NCBI RefSeq assembly: GCF_003284965.1
Contig: NZ_QMEW01000036.1
Location: 1 to 44,063 of the forward strand
Direction: 5' to 3'
Length of the DNA stretch: 44,063 bases
From: Mycolicibacterium sp. GF69
Lineage (GTDB): Bacteria > Actinomycetota > Actinomycetes > Mycobacteriales > Mycobacteriaceae
Shown here: piece after piece, positions 22,983 through 30,715 of the stretch
How positions within the stretch are numbered: position 1 is the stretch's first letter
Layout: each line of letters begins with the position of its first letter
Translations under genes and position numbers: made by a program
Notes under the pieces: generated by a model
Told to the model about the DNA's origin: nothing
The model's input: only the letters and a program-made list of their open reading frames with translations
Databases searched by the model: none

Positions 22983-24335
22983 CTACTTGGTTCGCCTGCG
23001 GTACCGCGCCTTCGCCGGCCGTTGCAGCTGAACCACCATCTTCGAGTGGTCGTTGCGGTAGCTGTCGGCCGGTTGCGCCATCTCGAACTCATACTCGCGC
23101 AGCAGGACCGAGAAGATAGCCTTGATCTGCATCTGCGCGAACGCCGCACCGACACAGCGGTGCCGGCCCGCGCCGAACGGTATCCACGTCCACCGGTTGA
23201 CGATGTCGGCCTGTTCGGGCTTGTTGTAGCGGTCCGGGTTGAAACCGTCCGGGTCGGGAAAGTCCTCGGGAATCCGGTTGCTGATCGCCGGCGACGCGGC
23301 GACGAAGTCGCCCTGGTGGATCGGGAAACCGGCCACCTCGAACTCGCCCTGAGCCACCCGCATCAGGATGATCAGCGGCGGATGCAGCCGCAACGTCTCC
23401 TTGACCACGTTGTCCAGCAGCGGGATCTGGCGCAGCGCGTGGAAACTCACTTCCTGACCGTCGGCGTAGAGTTCGTCAAGCTCGGTCTGCACCTTCGCAT
23501 AAATATCGGGGTGGCGGATCAGCTCGATCAGCGTCCACGCCGAGGTGCCCGAACTGGTGTGGTGCCCGGCGAACATCAGCGAGATGAACATGCCGGTGAC
23601 CTCGTCGGCCGAGAAGCGTGGGGTGCCGTCCTCGTCCTTGATCGAAACCAGCACGTCGAGCATGTCGCGGTCGGCCTTGTCCCTGGGCGGGTTGGCCAAT
23701 CGGTTGTCCATGATTTCCTGGACCAGGGCAACGAGTTTCACGCGCGACTCGTCGCGCAGCCGGAAGCTCTCGATGTCCAGGTAGGGGTCGACATAGCACA
23801 GCGGATCGGTACCGCGCTCGAGGTCGTGGTAGTACTCGGCGAACCTGTGGTCGAGCTGGTTGCGGAACTTCTCGCCGATCAAGCAAGCCGTCGAGGTGTA
23901 GATGGTCAACTCGGCGAAGAAGTCGAGCAAGTCGATCTCACCCTGGTCGCCCCAGTCGGCGATCATTCCCTTGACCTGACGCTCGATGGTCTGAGCGTGT
24001 CCTTTCATCTGTTCACCGCGCAGCGCCGAGTTGTGCAGCATCTCCTTGCGGCGTTCGGGGCTCGCGTCGAACACCACACCCTTGCCGAAGATGGGCGTCA
24101 TGAACGGGTAGGCCTCGGCCTGATCGAGATCCTCGTCGGCAGAACGGAAGAAGAACTCGTTGGCCTCGGCGCCGGACAGCAGGATGACGTGCTTGTCGAC
24201 GAGCTGGAACCAGCCGACATCCCCGCATTCCTCGCGGACACGCTTCATCAGCCCGATGGGATCGGTGCGGAACTCTTCGAGGTGTCCGTGTTCTTCCTCG
24301 CCCCCGGAGACTCTGGGCACAATCGCGGTCGTCAT
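22983..24335 (-). CDS. cyp51: sterol 14-alpha-demethylase cytochrome P450
   Basis: From ATG 24335 (GAGGAGA upstream) the protein has 450 residues, matching M. tuberculosis CYP51. The heme ligand is Cys394 in FGAGRHRCVG, the I-helix is FAGHHTSSGTSAW, and ETLRLHPP is the ExxR helix. The enzyme removes the 14-alpha methyl group of sterols such as lanosterol or obtusifoliol in vitro; the physiological substrate in mycobacteria, which do not make sterols, is unsettled. The ATG overlaps the SDR stop (ATGA), so translation is coupled. Confidence 0.97.
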   Translation of the reverse strand: MTTAIVPRVSGGEEEHGHLEEFRTDPIGLMKRVREECGDVGWFQLVDKHVILLSGAEANEFFFRSADEDLDQAEAYPFMTPIFGKGVVFDASPERRKEMLHNSALRGEQMKGHAQTIERQVKGMIADWGDQGEIDLLDFFAELTIYTSTACLIGEKFRNQLDHRFAEYYHDLERGTDPLCYVDPYLDIESFRLRDESRVKLVALVQEIMDNRLANPPRDKADRDMLDVLVSIKDEDGTPRFSADEVTGMFISLMFAGHHTSSGTSAWTLIELIRHPDIYAKVQTELDELYADGQEVSFHALRQIPLLDNVVKETLRLHPPLIILMRVAQGEFEVAGFPIHQGDFVAASPAISNRIPEDFPDPDGFNPDRYNKPEQADIVNRWTWIPFGAGRHRCVGAAFAQMQIKAIFSVLLREYEFEMAQPADSYRNDHSKMVVQLQRPAKARYRRRTK

Positions 24336-25156
24336 TTCAGGTTCTCCTCGTTCAGCTTCAGCTGTTGGCGTTCGGCGGGGGCGTCGGCCAAAGGGGCCTC
24401 GGGCTGCAGTTCCATGTTCGCGATGAACCCGCCGCGCGGTGTCTCGGCCACGAACGTGATCGCGCGGGCCAGGTCGGCGGCACGCAGGAAGTAGTCGTGG
24501 CGCGCCTGGCCCCACTTGGCCCAATCCTCCAGCGCCGGACCGATCTTCTCGGCGGGCAGGCTCCAGCCCATGCTGGTCTTGGTGGGACCCGGGTGCACGA
24601 TCGACGCCCGCACGCCGGTGCCCTCCAACTCCATCTGGAAGTTGTTGACCATGGCGAGCAGTGCCGCCTTCGCCGCTCCGTAGGCGCCCATGTGCGGGCG
24701 CTGGCGCAACGCGACATCGGAGCCGACGAAGATGAGATCGCCGCGCTGGCGTTCGAGCATGCCTCCCAGCACCGCGGTAGCCAGACGGTTGGCGCCAACG
24801 AGGTGGATCTGCAGCTGCGACTCGAACTCGTCGGTGGTGATCTCGGCCAGCTTGCCGAAATAGGTGTCGCCGGCACCGGCAACGAGTACCTCGATCTCGC
24901 CGAGCGCCTCAACCGATTGTGCAACAAAGGTCTTCACCGAATTCGGGTCGGTGACATCGAGATGGAAGCCGACCGCCTCGCCACCGTCGGCGTTGATCTT
25001 TCCGACGATGTCGGTGAGCTTCTCGACGCGCCGTGCGCCGAGCGCAACGGGGAAGCCGTGCGCCGCCATCTCGATCGCCGTCGCCTCACCGATTCCGGAC
25101 GAGGCGCCGGCGACGATGACGGGTCGCCGCTCGGGAAGTGGTTCAAAACGGGGCAT
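24332..25156 (-). CDS. SDR-family oxidoreductase, Rv0765c-type
   Basis: The 274-residue protein has the SDR motif VAGASSGIGEATA near residue 16, the LDVTDPNSVKTF segment, catalytic Ser in FVGSDVAL, Tyr and Lys in AYGAAKAALL, and HPGPTKTSM. The usual NNAG is replaced by AGAGDTYF. ATG 25156 has AAGG upstream and lies 10 nt after cyp123. Between two P450 genes, it likely oxidises or reduces a hydroxyl or keto group on the same substrate. Substrate unknown. Confidence 0.9.
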   Translation of the reverse strand: MPRFEPLPERRPVIVAGASSGIGEATAIEMAAHGFPVALGARRVEKLTDIVGKINADGGEAVGFHLDVTDPNSVKTFVAQSVEALGEIEVLVAGAGDTYFGKLAEITTDEFESQLQIHLVGANRLATAVLGGMLERQRGDLIFVGSDVALRQRPHMGAYGAAKAALLAMVNNFQMELEGTGVRASIVHPGPTKTSMGWSLPAEKIGPALEDWAKWGQARHDYFLRAADLARAITFVAETPRGGFIANMELQPEAPLADAPAERQQLKLNEENLK

Positions 25157-25166
25157 GTGTTGACCT

Positions 25167-26375
25167 TCAGCGGGTTTGGAGGGTGATCGGAAGGTGAGCG
25201 AACCCGCGGACGTTGCTCGAGTGGACGCGGACGGCGTTGGCCTCGTCGACCTCGTAGCCGCGAATTCGCTTGAACAACTCGGTCAGCGCGACCCGCGCTT
25301 CCATGCGCGCCAGGTGCGCACCGAGGCAGAAGTGGGCGCCGCTGCCGAAACTCATGAGCTTGGAGCCGATGTCGCGACCGATGAGGAAGCGGTCGGGATC
25401 TTCGAAGACCCGCTCGTCGCGGTGTGCCGACCCAGGCAGCAGCAACAGCACGTCACCGTCGGGGATGGTGGTGTCGTACAACGTGAGCTCGCCGGTGACG
25501 GTGCGGGCCAGGATCTGGCTCGAGGTGTCGTAGCGCAGCGTCTCCTCGACCCACAGCGGCACCCGCTCCAGATCGGCGTATACACCGACCAGCTGGTCGG
25601 GATTCCGGTATCCCCAGAACGCCGCATTGGCAAGCAGTTTGGTGGTTGTCTCGTTTCCGGCGATCACCATCAGGAACATGAAGCCGAGGACCTCGTCATC
25701 GGTGAGCCGGTCGCCGTCGATCTCGGCTTCCAGCAGCGCGGTGGTGAGGTCGTCGGTCGGATTCTTGCGACGCTCGGCCACCATGCCCTGGTAGTAGACG
25801 ATCAGGTTGATCGACGCCTCCACCGCGGCCGGCGGCACATCGGTCACGCCCTCGTCGCGGTGCATCACACCGTCGGCCCACGCGCGCACCTGGGTGCGGT
25901 CCGGTTCGGGCACGCCCATCAGTTCGGAGATGACGTCCATCGGCAGCTTGCCGGCGAACTCGTCGACGTAGTCGACGGTTTCGTTTGATCGGGCCTTGTC
26001 CAACATGACATCGAGGTGCTGGTTGGCGATCTCGGTGACCCGCGGCTCCAGCTCGCGAATCCGACGCGGGGTGAAACCCCTCGAGACAAGGGTGCGCAGA
26101 CGCAGATGGTCGGGATCGTCCATCGCGAGGAACGACATGGTCTTCGACGCGTGCGGGCCGCGCGAGGCGGGGTCCAGCGATACGCCGAACTTGTTCGACA
26201 GCGTCGTGCTGTTGCGGAAGCCCTGCAAGACGTCCTGGTGTCGCGACAACGCCCAGAAGCCGAGTTCGTCGTTGCGGTACAGCGGTGCCTCGTCGCGCAG
26301 CCGCTTGTAGTACGGATACGGGTCTTCGTGGAAGTCGTAATCGTAGGGGTCGAGGATGATTTCGCTGACGGTCAC
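25167..26375 (-). CDS. cyp123: cytochrome P450 CYP123
   Basis: The 402-residue P450 has the heme-binding segment FGSGAHFCLGAHLAR (Cys350), I-helix MVIAGNETTTKLL and the ExxR helix EETLRYD. Position between TetR and SDR-cyp51 and overall sequence point to CYP123 (Rv0766c). The natural substrate is not known; fatty or steroid-like ligands are plausible. GTG 26375 overlaps the TetR stop by 4 nt (GTGA), so the two genes are coupled and the operon starts at the regulator. Confidence 0.92.
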   Translation of the reverse strand: MTVSEIILDPYDYDFHEDPYPYYKRLRDEAPLYRNDELGFWALSRHQDVLQGFRNSTTLSNKFGVSLDPASRGPHASKTMSFLAMDDPDHLRLRTLVSRGFTPRRIRELEPRVTEIANQHLDVMLDKARSNETVDYVDEFAGKLPMDVISELMGVPEPDRTQVRAWADGVMHRDEGVTDVPPAAVEASINLIVYYQGMVAERRKNPTDDLTTALLEAEIDGDRLTDDEVLGFMFLMVIAGNETTTKLLANAAFWGYRNPDQLVGVYADLERVPLWVEETLRYDTSSQILARTVTGELTLYDTTIPDGDVLLLLPGSAHRDERVFEDPDRFLIGRDIGSKLMSFGSGAHFCLGAHLARMEARVALTELFKRIRGYEVDEANAVRVHSSNVRGFAHLPITLQTR

Positions 26376-26980
26376 TGGTCGTCTCCCAAGATGAGTCCGA
26401 CCACGTAGCTGAGGCGGTCGGCGATCTGGTGGTAGGTGAACACGCCGCTGCCCGCGTTGACCAGCGCGCCGAAGAACGTCATCTCCAACGCGGCCAACGC
26501 GCGCGGATCGGCGTTCGGCCCCATGGCCGAGCGGATGCGGCGGTGGATCTCGGCGCCGATGCGGTCACGCACGGCGCGCACGGCGGCATCGCTGCCGCTC
26601 AGCAGCGCGGTCGTGCACGCCGCGGCGACCTCCGGCTCGTCGGCGACCATCAGCGCCATGGCGCGCAGCGTCTTCTCGACGCGAGCCAGCCTGCTTTCGT
26701 TGACGTCGGTGAAGTAGGGCACCTGACGCATCAGATCGAGGTAGACCTCGGCGATGAGGTGGTTCTTCGACGAGAAGTAGGTGTACGCCGTGGCGGGCGC
26801 GACCTTGGCTCGGGCGGCGACGGCGCGCACCGTCAGGTCGGCGTAGGAAGACTCGCGCAGCATCTCGACGCCGGCGCCGAGCACCTTGCGGAACGTCTCC
26901 TCCTGGCGGCGGTTGCGCGGTGTGTCGCCGGTGGTCGCAGGCGCCGGGCCTGTGACGGCCACCACGGGTTCGCTGGACAC
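26372..26980 (-). CDS. TetR-family regulator of the cyp123-cyp51 operon
   Basis: The 202-residue protein has the TetR helix-turn-helix at about residues 28-72 (TFRKVLGAGVEMLRESSYADLTVRAVAARAKVAPATAYTYFSSKNHL) and a variable ligand domain. GTG 26980 is preceded by TAACTT at 6 nt with no ribosome site, so the message appears leaderless. A 14-bp palindrome (TGGACA-CC-TGTCCA) covers this start codon and a second copy lies before aldA, so the protein likely represses itself, the operon and the divergent aldA operon. It corresponds by position to Rv0767c. Confidence 0.92.
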   Translation of the reverse strand: MSSEPVVAVTGPAPATTGDTPRNRRQEETFRKVLGAGVEMLRESSYADLTVRAVAARAKVAPATAYTYFSSKNHLIAEVYLDLMRQVPYFTDVNESRLARVEKTLRAMALMVADEPEVAAACTTALLSGSDAAVRAVRDRIGAEIHRRIRSAMGPNADPRALAALEMTFFGALVNAGSGVFTYHQIADRLSYVVGLILGDDQ

Positions 26981-26987
26981 CTGTCCA
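26974..26987. promoter_or_regulatory. TetR operator copy 1 (TGGACA-CC-TGTCCA)
   Basis: Perfect 6-bp inverted repeat over the GTG start codon and transcription start of the TetR gene. It abuts the -10 box TAACTT at 26987-26992. Confidence 0.7.
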
Positions 26988-26992
26988 AGTTA
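26987..26992 (-). promoter_or_regulatory. -10 box (TAACTT) of the TetR-cyp51 operon
   Basis: On the minus strand TAACTT ends 6 nt before GTG 26980, consistent with a leaderless message and with repression by the adjoining palindrome. Confidence 0.5.
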
Positions 26993-27085
26993 TCGGACGC
27001 CGGCTTGTCTCCGCAAGTATGCAGCTAGGTAAACACCATGCTTGCCACTTACCGCACCCGCAGACTATCGTTCGAACCAATAATC

Positions 27086-27099
27086 CGGACAGTTGTCCA
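27086..27099. promoter_or_regulatory. TetR operator copy 2 (CGGACA-GT-TGTCCA)
   Basis: Same GGACA-NN-TGTCC core as copy 1, 99 bp away, in the aldA leader. A TATCGT at 27067-27072 could be the aldA -10 box, which would put this site just after the transcription start. Confidence 0.68.
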
Positions 27100-27121
27100 G
27101 CAGCGGTGGAACGGAGACGGC

Positions 27122-28588
27122 ATGGCAGTGCTCGGCAATCGGGAAAGTCGCCTGCTCATCGACGGCAAGCTCGTCACGGGCAGCGGCGGGTCGTTTCAGA
27201 CCGTCAACCCGGCCACCGAGGAAGTGCTCGGGGTCGCGGCCGACGCCACCGCCGACGACATGGGCCGTGCGATCGACGCGGCGCGCCGCGCGTTCGACGA
27301 AACCGACTGGTCGACCAACACCGACTTGCGTGTGCGGTGCCTGCGCCAACTGCAGGCGGTGTTGAAGGAGCACATCGAAGAACTGCGCGAGATCACGATC
27401 GCCGAAGTGGGTGCGCCGCGGATGCTGACCTCGGCGGCTCAACTCGAGGGTCCGGTCGAGGATCTGAGCTTCTGCGCCGACACCGCCGAGGCCTACGAGT
27501 GGAGCACCGACCTCGGGATCGCCTCGCCGATGGGTATCAAGACCCATCGCAGGATCGCCCGCGAAGCGGTCGGTGTCGTCGGCGCCATCACGCCGTGGAA
27601 CTTCCCGCACCAGATCAACCTGGCGAAGATCGGGCCGGCGCTGGCCGCGGGCAACACCGTCGTGCTCAAGCCGGCGCCCGACACTCCGTGGTGCGCGGCG
27701 GCGATCGGGAAGCTGATCGCCGAGCACACCGATATTCCGCCCGGTGTCGTCAACATCGTCACCTCCAGCGACCACGGTGTCGGTGCGCTGCTGTCCAAAG
27801 ACCCACGGGTGGACATGGTTTCGTTCACCGGGTCGACGGCGACCGGCCGGGCCGTGATGGCGGACGGCGCGGCCACGATCAAGAAGGTGTTCCTCGAGCT
27901 CGGCGGCAAGTCCGCGTTCCTGGTTCTCGACGACGCCGATCTGGCCGGCGCGTGCTCGATGTCGGCGTTCACCGCGTCCATGCACGCCGGGCAGGGCTGC
28001 GCGATCACCACGCGGCTGGTGGTGCCGCGCGCTCGCTATGACGAAGCGGTCGAGGCGGCGGCCGCGACGATGGCCGGTCTCAAGCCGGGCGACCCCCAGG
28101 ACGCCGGAACGATCTGCGGCCCATTGATTTCGGCTCGCCAGCGTGACCGGGTTCAGGGCTACCTGGATTCGGCGATCGACGAGGGCGGCAGGTTCGCGGT
28201 GGGCGGAGGACGTCCGGCCGACCGCGACGCCGGGTTCTTCATCGAGCCGACCGTCATCGCCGGCCTCGACAACAACGCCAAGGTCTCGCGCGAGGAAATC
28301 TTCGGGCCGGTGCTGACGGTCATCGCCCACGACGGTGACGACGACGCGGTGCGCATCGCCAACGATTCGGCCTACGGACTGTCGGGCACGGTGTTCTCGG
28401 CCGACGAGGAGCGCGCGAACCGGGTGGCGGCGCGGATGCGGGTGGGCACGGTCAACATCAACGGCGGTGTCTGGTATTCGGCGGACATGCCGTTCGGCGG
28501 ATACAAGCAGTCCGGGCTCGGACGGGAAATGGGCCTGGCGGGCTTCGAGGAGTACCTGGAGATCAAAGCGATCGCCACCGCACGATGA
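27122..28588 (+). CDS. aldA: NAD-dependent aldehyde dehydrogenase AldA
   Basis: ATG 27122 with GGAGACGG upstream yields 488 residues, the usual ALDH length. The signature is complete: TPWNFPHQINLAKIGPALAAGN, KPAPDTPW, FTGSTATG, the general base Glu259 in LELGGKS and the nucleophile Cys293 in GQGCAITTR, then EEIFGPVL. It oxidises an aldehyde to the acid with NAD; the likely source is the alcohol dehydrogenase of the divergent operon. It is first in a five-gene operon and carries the second TetR palindrome in its leader. A frame open to 27038 lacks a good start signal. Confidence 0.95.
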   Translation: MAVLGNRESRLLIDGKLVTGSGGSFQTVNPATEEVLGVAADATADDMGRAIDAARRAFDETDWSTNTDLRVRCLRQLQAVLKEHIEELREITIAEVGAPRMLTSAAQLEGPVEDLSFCADTAEAYEWSTDLGIASPMGIKTHRRIAREAVGVVGAITPWNFPHQINLAKIGPALAAGNTVVLKPAPDTPWCAAAIGKLIAEHTDIPPGVVNIVTSSDHGVGALLSKDPRVDMVSFTGSTATGRAVMADGAATIKKVFLELGGKSAFLVLDDADLAGACSMSAFTASMHAGQGCAITTRLVVPRARYDEAVEAAAATMAGLKPGDPQDAGTICGPLISARQRDRVQGYLDSAIDEGGRFAVGGGRPADRDAGFFIEPTVIAGLDNNAKVSREEIFGPVLTVIAHDGDDDAVRIANDSAYGLSGTVFSADEERANRVAARMRVGTVNINGGVWYSADMPFGGYKQSGLGREMGLAGFEEYLEIKAIATAR

Positions 28589-28596
28589 CAACGCGG

Positions 28597-28653
28597 CGAG
28601 TGTCGGGTTGATCGACGTGTGAGCGCGAAAAGCGTGCGACAACCCAACACTCG
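28597..28653. repeat. long imperfect inverted repeat between aldA and the SDR gene
   Basis: Arms CGAGTGTCGGGTTG (28597-28610) and CAACCCAACACTCG (28640-28653) pair over 14 bp with one mismatch around a 29-nt centre that itself has GCGC-GAAAA-GCGT. It fills the 80-nt gap between two co-directional genes and lacks a T-run. It resembles the dispersed palindromic elements seen between genes in mycobacteria; an attenuator or mRNA-processing hairpin is the alternative. Confidence 0.6.
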
Positions 28654-28668
28654 GCAGGAAGGAAGACA

Positions 28669-29415
28669 ATGCAGTTCGAGGAGAAGGTCGCGATCGTCAC
28701 CGGCGCGGGCGGCGGGATCGGCCAGGCCTACGCCGAGGCGCTGGCACGCGAAGGCGCGGCCGTCCTGGTGGCCGATATCAACGTCGAGGGCGCGCAGAAG
28801 GTCGCCGACGGGATCAAGGGCGAGGGCGGTAACGCGTTGGCCGTGCGGGTGGACGTGTCCGATCCCGAATCGGCCAGGGAGATGGCCGCGCAGACACTTT
28901 CGGAATTCGGCGGTATCGACTACCTGGTGAACAACGCCGCGATCTTCGGCGGCATGAAACTGGACTTCCTGATCACCGTGGACTGGGACTACTACAAGAA
29001 GTTCATGAGCGTGAACATGGACGGCGCGCTGGTGTGCACGCGCGCGGTGTACAAGAAGATGGCCAAGCGCGGCGGCGGGGCCATCGTCAACCAGTCCTCG
29101 ACCGCGGCGTGGTTGTACTCGAACTTCTACGGGCTGGCCAAGGTCGGGATCAACGGGTTGACCCAGCAGTTGGCCACCGAACTCGGCGGGCAGAACATCA
29201 GGGTCAACGCCATCGCGCCGGGGCCGATCGACACCGAGGCCAACCGCACCACCACCCCGCAGGAGATGGTGGCCGACATCGTCAAGGGGATTCCGTTGTC
29301 GCGCATGGGACAACCGGAGGATCTGGTCGGCATGTGCCTGTTCCTGCTGTCGGATCAGGCGAAGTGGATCACCGGACAGATCTTCAACGTCGACGGCGGA
29401 CAGATCATTCGATGA
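28669..29415 (+). CDS. SDR-family oxidoreductase, Rv0769-type
   Basis: The 248-residue classical SDR starts at ATG 28669 behind AGGAAGGAAG. Motifs are TGAGGGIGQAYAE, DVSDPESAREM, NNAAIFGG, catalytic Ser in NQSSTAAW, YGLAK with Tyr and Lys, and NAIAPGPIDTEA. C-terminal ITGQIFNVDGGQIIR is typical. It is second in the aldA operon and overlaps the next gene by 4 nt (ATGA). The substrate is probably a hydroxy- or ketoacyl intermediate; unknown. Confidence 0.93.
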   Translation: MQFEEKVAIVTGAGGGIGQAYAEALAREGAAVLVADINVEGAQKVADGIKGEGGNALAVRVDVSDPESAREMAAQTLSEFGGIDYLVNNAAIFGGMKLDFLITVDWDYYKKFMSVNMDGALVCTRAVYKKMAKRGGGAIVNQSSTAAWLYSNFYGLAKVGINGLTQQLATELGGQNIRVNAIAPGPIDTEANRTTTPQEMVADIVKGIPLSRMGQPEDLVGMCLFLLSDQAKWITGQIFNVDGGQIIR

Positions 29416-30260
29416 GCGATATCAAGCTCGGCTACATCGGCCTCGGGAACCAAGGGGCGCCGATGGCCAAGCGGCTGGTGGACTGGCCGGGCGGGCTGAT
29501 CGTGTTCGACGTCCGCACCGACGCGATGACACCGCTGGCCGAGGCGGGAGCGTCGCTTGCCGACGGCATCGCCGACGTCGCAGCCGCCGAGGTGATCAGC
29601 GTGACGGTGCTCAACGACGAGCAGGTTCGTGATGTCGTCGGCCAACTCGCCGAACATGCCGCACCCGGTACGGTCATCGCGATCCACTCGACGATCGAGC
29701 CGGACACCGCCGGCGAGTTGGCGGACCAGCTGCGTCCCAAAGGGATTCATATCGTCGACGCGCCGGTCAGCGGTGGCGCCGGTGCTGCCGACAAGGGTGA
29801 GCTCGCCGTCATGGTCGGCGCGGACGACGAGGCCTTCGCGAAAGTCAAGCCGGTGTTCAAGCGATGGGCCTCGCTGGTGGTTCGCGCCGGTGAGCCCGGG
29901 GCGGGCACGCGGATGAAGCTGGCCCGCAACATGTTGACCTTCACCGGCTTCGCGGCGGCCTGCGAAGCGCAGAGGCTCGCCGAGGCAGCGGGTATCGACC
30001 TACAGAAGCTCGGCCGCGTGGTGCGGCACAGCGACGCCCAGAGCGGCGGACCCGGGGCGATCATGCACCGCGACGACACCAAACCGCTGACGTCCGACCA
30101 CTTCCTGCACGACATGTTCGTTCACACCCGCGGGCTCGGGGAGAAGGATCTGCGGCTGGCGTTGGCGCTCGGGACGTCGGTCGACGTCGATCTTCCGCTG
30201 GCCGAGGTCGCATTGCAGAACCTGGCGGCCGGTCTCGGTGTGCCACATACGAAGGAGTGA
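29412..30260 (+). CDS. 3-hydroxyisobutyrate dehydrogenase-family oxidoreductase, Rv0770-type
   Basis: ATG 29412 gives 282 residues. It has the Rossmann motif IKLGYIGLGNQGAPMAKRL, IHSTIEPDT, the substrate loop DAPVSGGAGAADKGELAVMVG and the catalytic Lys helix RMKLARNML. The order of genes matches Rv0768-Rv0771. The family oxidises beta-hydroxyacids to semialdehydes; the specific acid here is unknown. It is coupled to the SDR upstream (ATGA overlap) and followed by the CMD gene. Confidence 0.93.
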   Translation: MSDIKLGYIGLGNQGAPMAKRLVDWPGGLIVFDVRTDAMTPLAEAGASLADGIADVAAAEVISVTVLNDEQVRDVVGQLAEHAAPGTVIAIHSTIEPDTAGELADQLRPKGIHIVDAPVSGGAGAADKGELAVMVGADDEAFAKVKPVFKRWASLVVRAGEPGAGTRMKLARNMLTFTGFAAACEAQRLAEAAGIDLQKLGRVVRHSDAQSGGPGAIMHRDDTKPLTSDHFLHDMFVHTRGLGEKDLRLALALGTSVDVDLPLAEVALQNLAAGLGVPHTKE

Positions 30261-30262
30261 GG

Positions 30263-30715
30263 ATGGACGAGTTGCGCCGCAAGGGCCTCGAGAAGATGAA
30301 CGAGGTGTACGGCTGGGAAATGCCCAACATCGAAGGCGACCCGTTCTTCGATCTCACCGTCGACCACCTTTTCGGAACCATCTGGACCAAACCCGGTCTG
30401 TCCATGCGCGACAAGCGGATCATGACGTTGACGGTGGTGACGGCGCTCGGCATCTCCGAACTGGCCGAGATCCAGGCCAACGCCGCGCTGGCCAACGGCG
30501 AGATGACCGAGGACGAGCTCAAGGAGATGGCGATCTTTCTGACCCAGTACCTCGGTTTTCCGCTCGGTTCCAAGCTCGACGGGGTGGTCAGCAAGGTGAC
30601 CAAGAACCGCAAGAAGGCGGCGCAGAAAGGTGCAGGCGAGGATAAGAAAGCCAACGTCAACGCCGCGGTGAAGATGCACTCCGGAGGAACGGTCCATGAC
30701 GAGCCCAACGAGTAG
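30263..30715 (+). CDS. carboxymuconolactone decarboxylase (CMD/AhpD-like) family protein, Rv0771-type
   Basis: ATG 30263 is chosen because AAGGAG lies 5-6 nt upstream; a GTG at 30257 would overlap that site. The 150-residue protein has the CMD core (DPFFDLTVDHLFGTIWTKPGLSMRDKRIMTLTVVTALGISELAEIQANAAL) but lacks the CxxC of AhpD, so it is closer to decarboxylase-type members. A Lys-rich tail follows. It overlaps the unknown 411-residue gene by 20 nt. Confidence 0.9.
   Translation: MDELRRKGLEKMNEVYGWEMPNIEGDPFFDLTVDHLFGTIWTKPGLSMRDKRIMTLTVVTALGISELAEIQANAALANGEMTEDELKEMAIFLTQYLGFPLGSKLDGVVSKVTKNRKKAAQKGAGEDKKANVNAAVKMHSGGTVHDEPNE

Noticed and set aside
27065..28669. 534-codon minus-strand frame opposite aldA
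   Set aside because: Antisense shadow of aldA; the plus frame has complete ALDH motifs.
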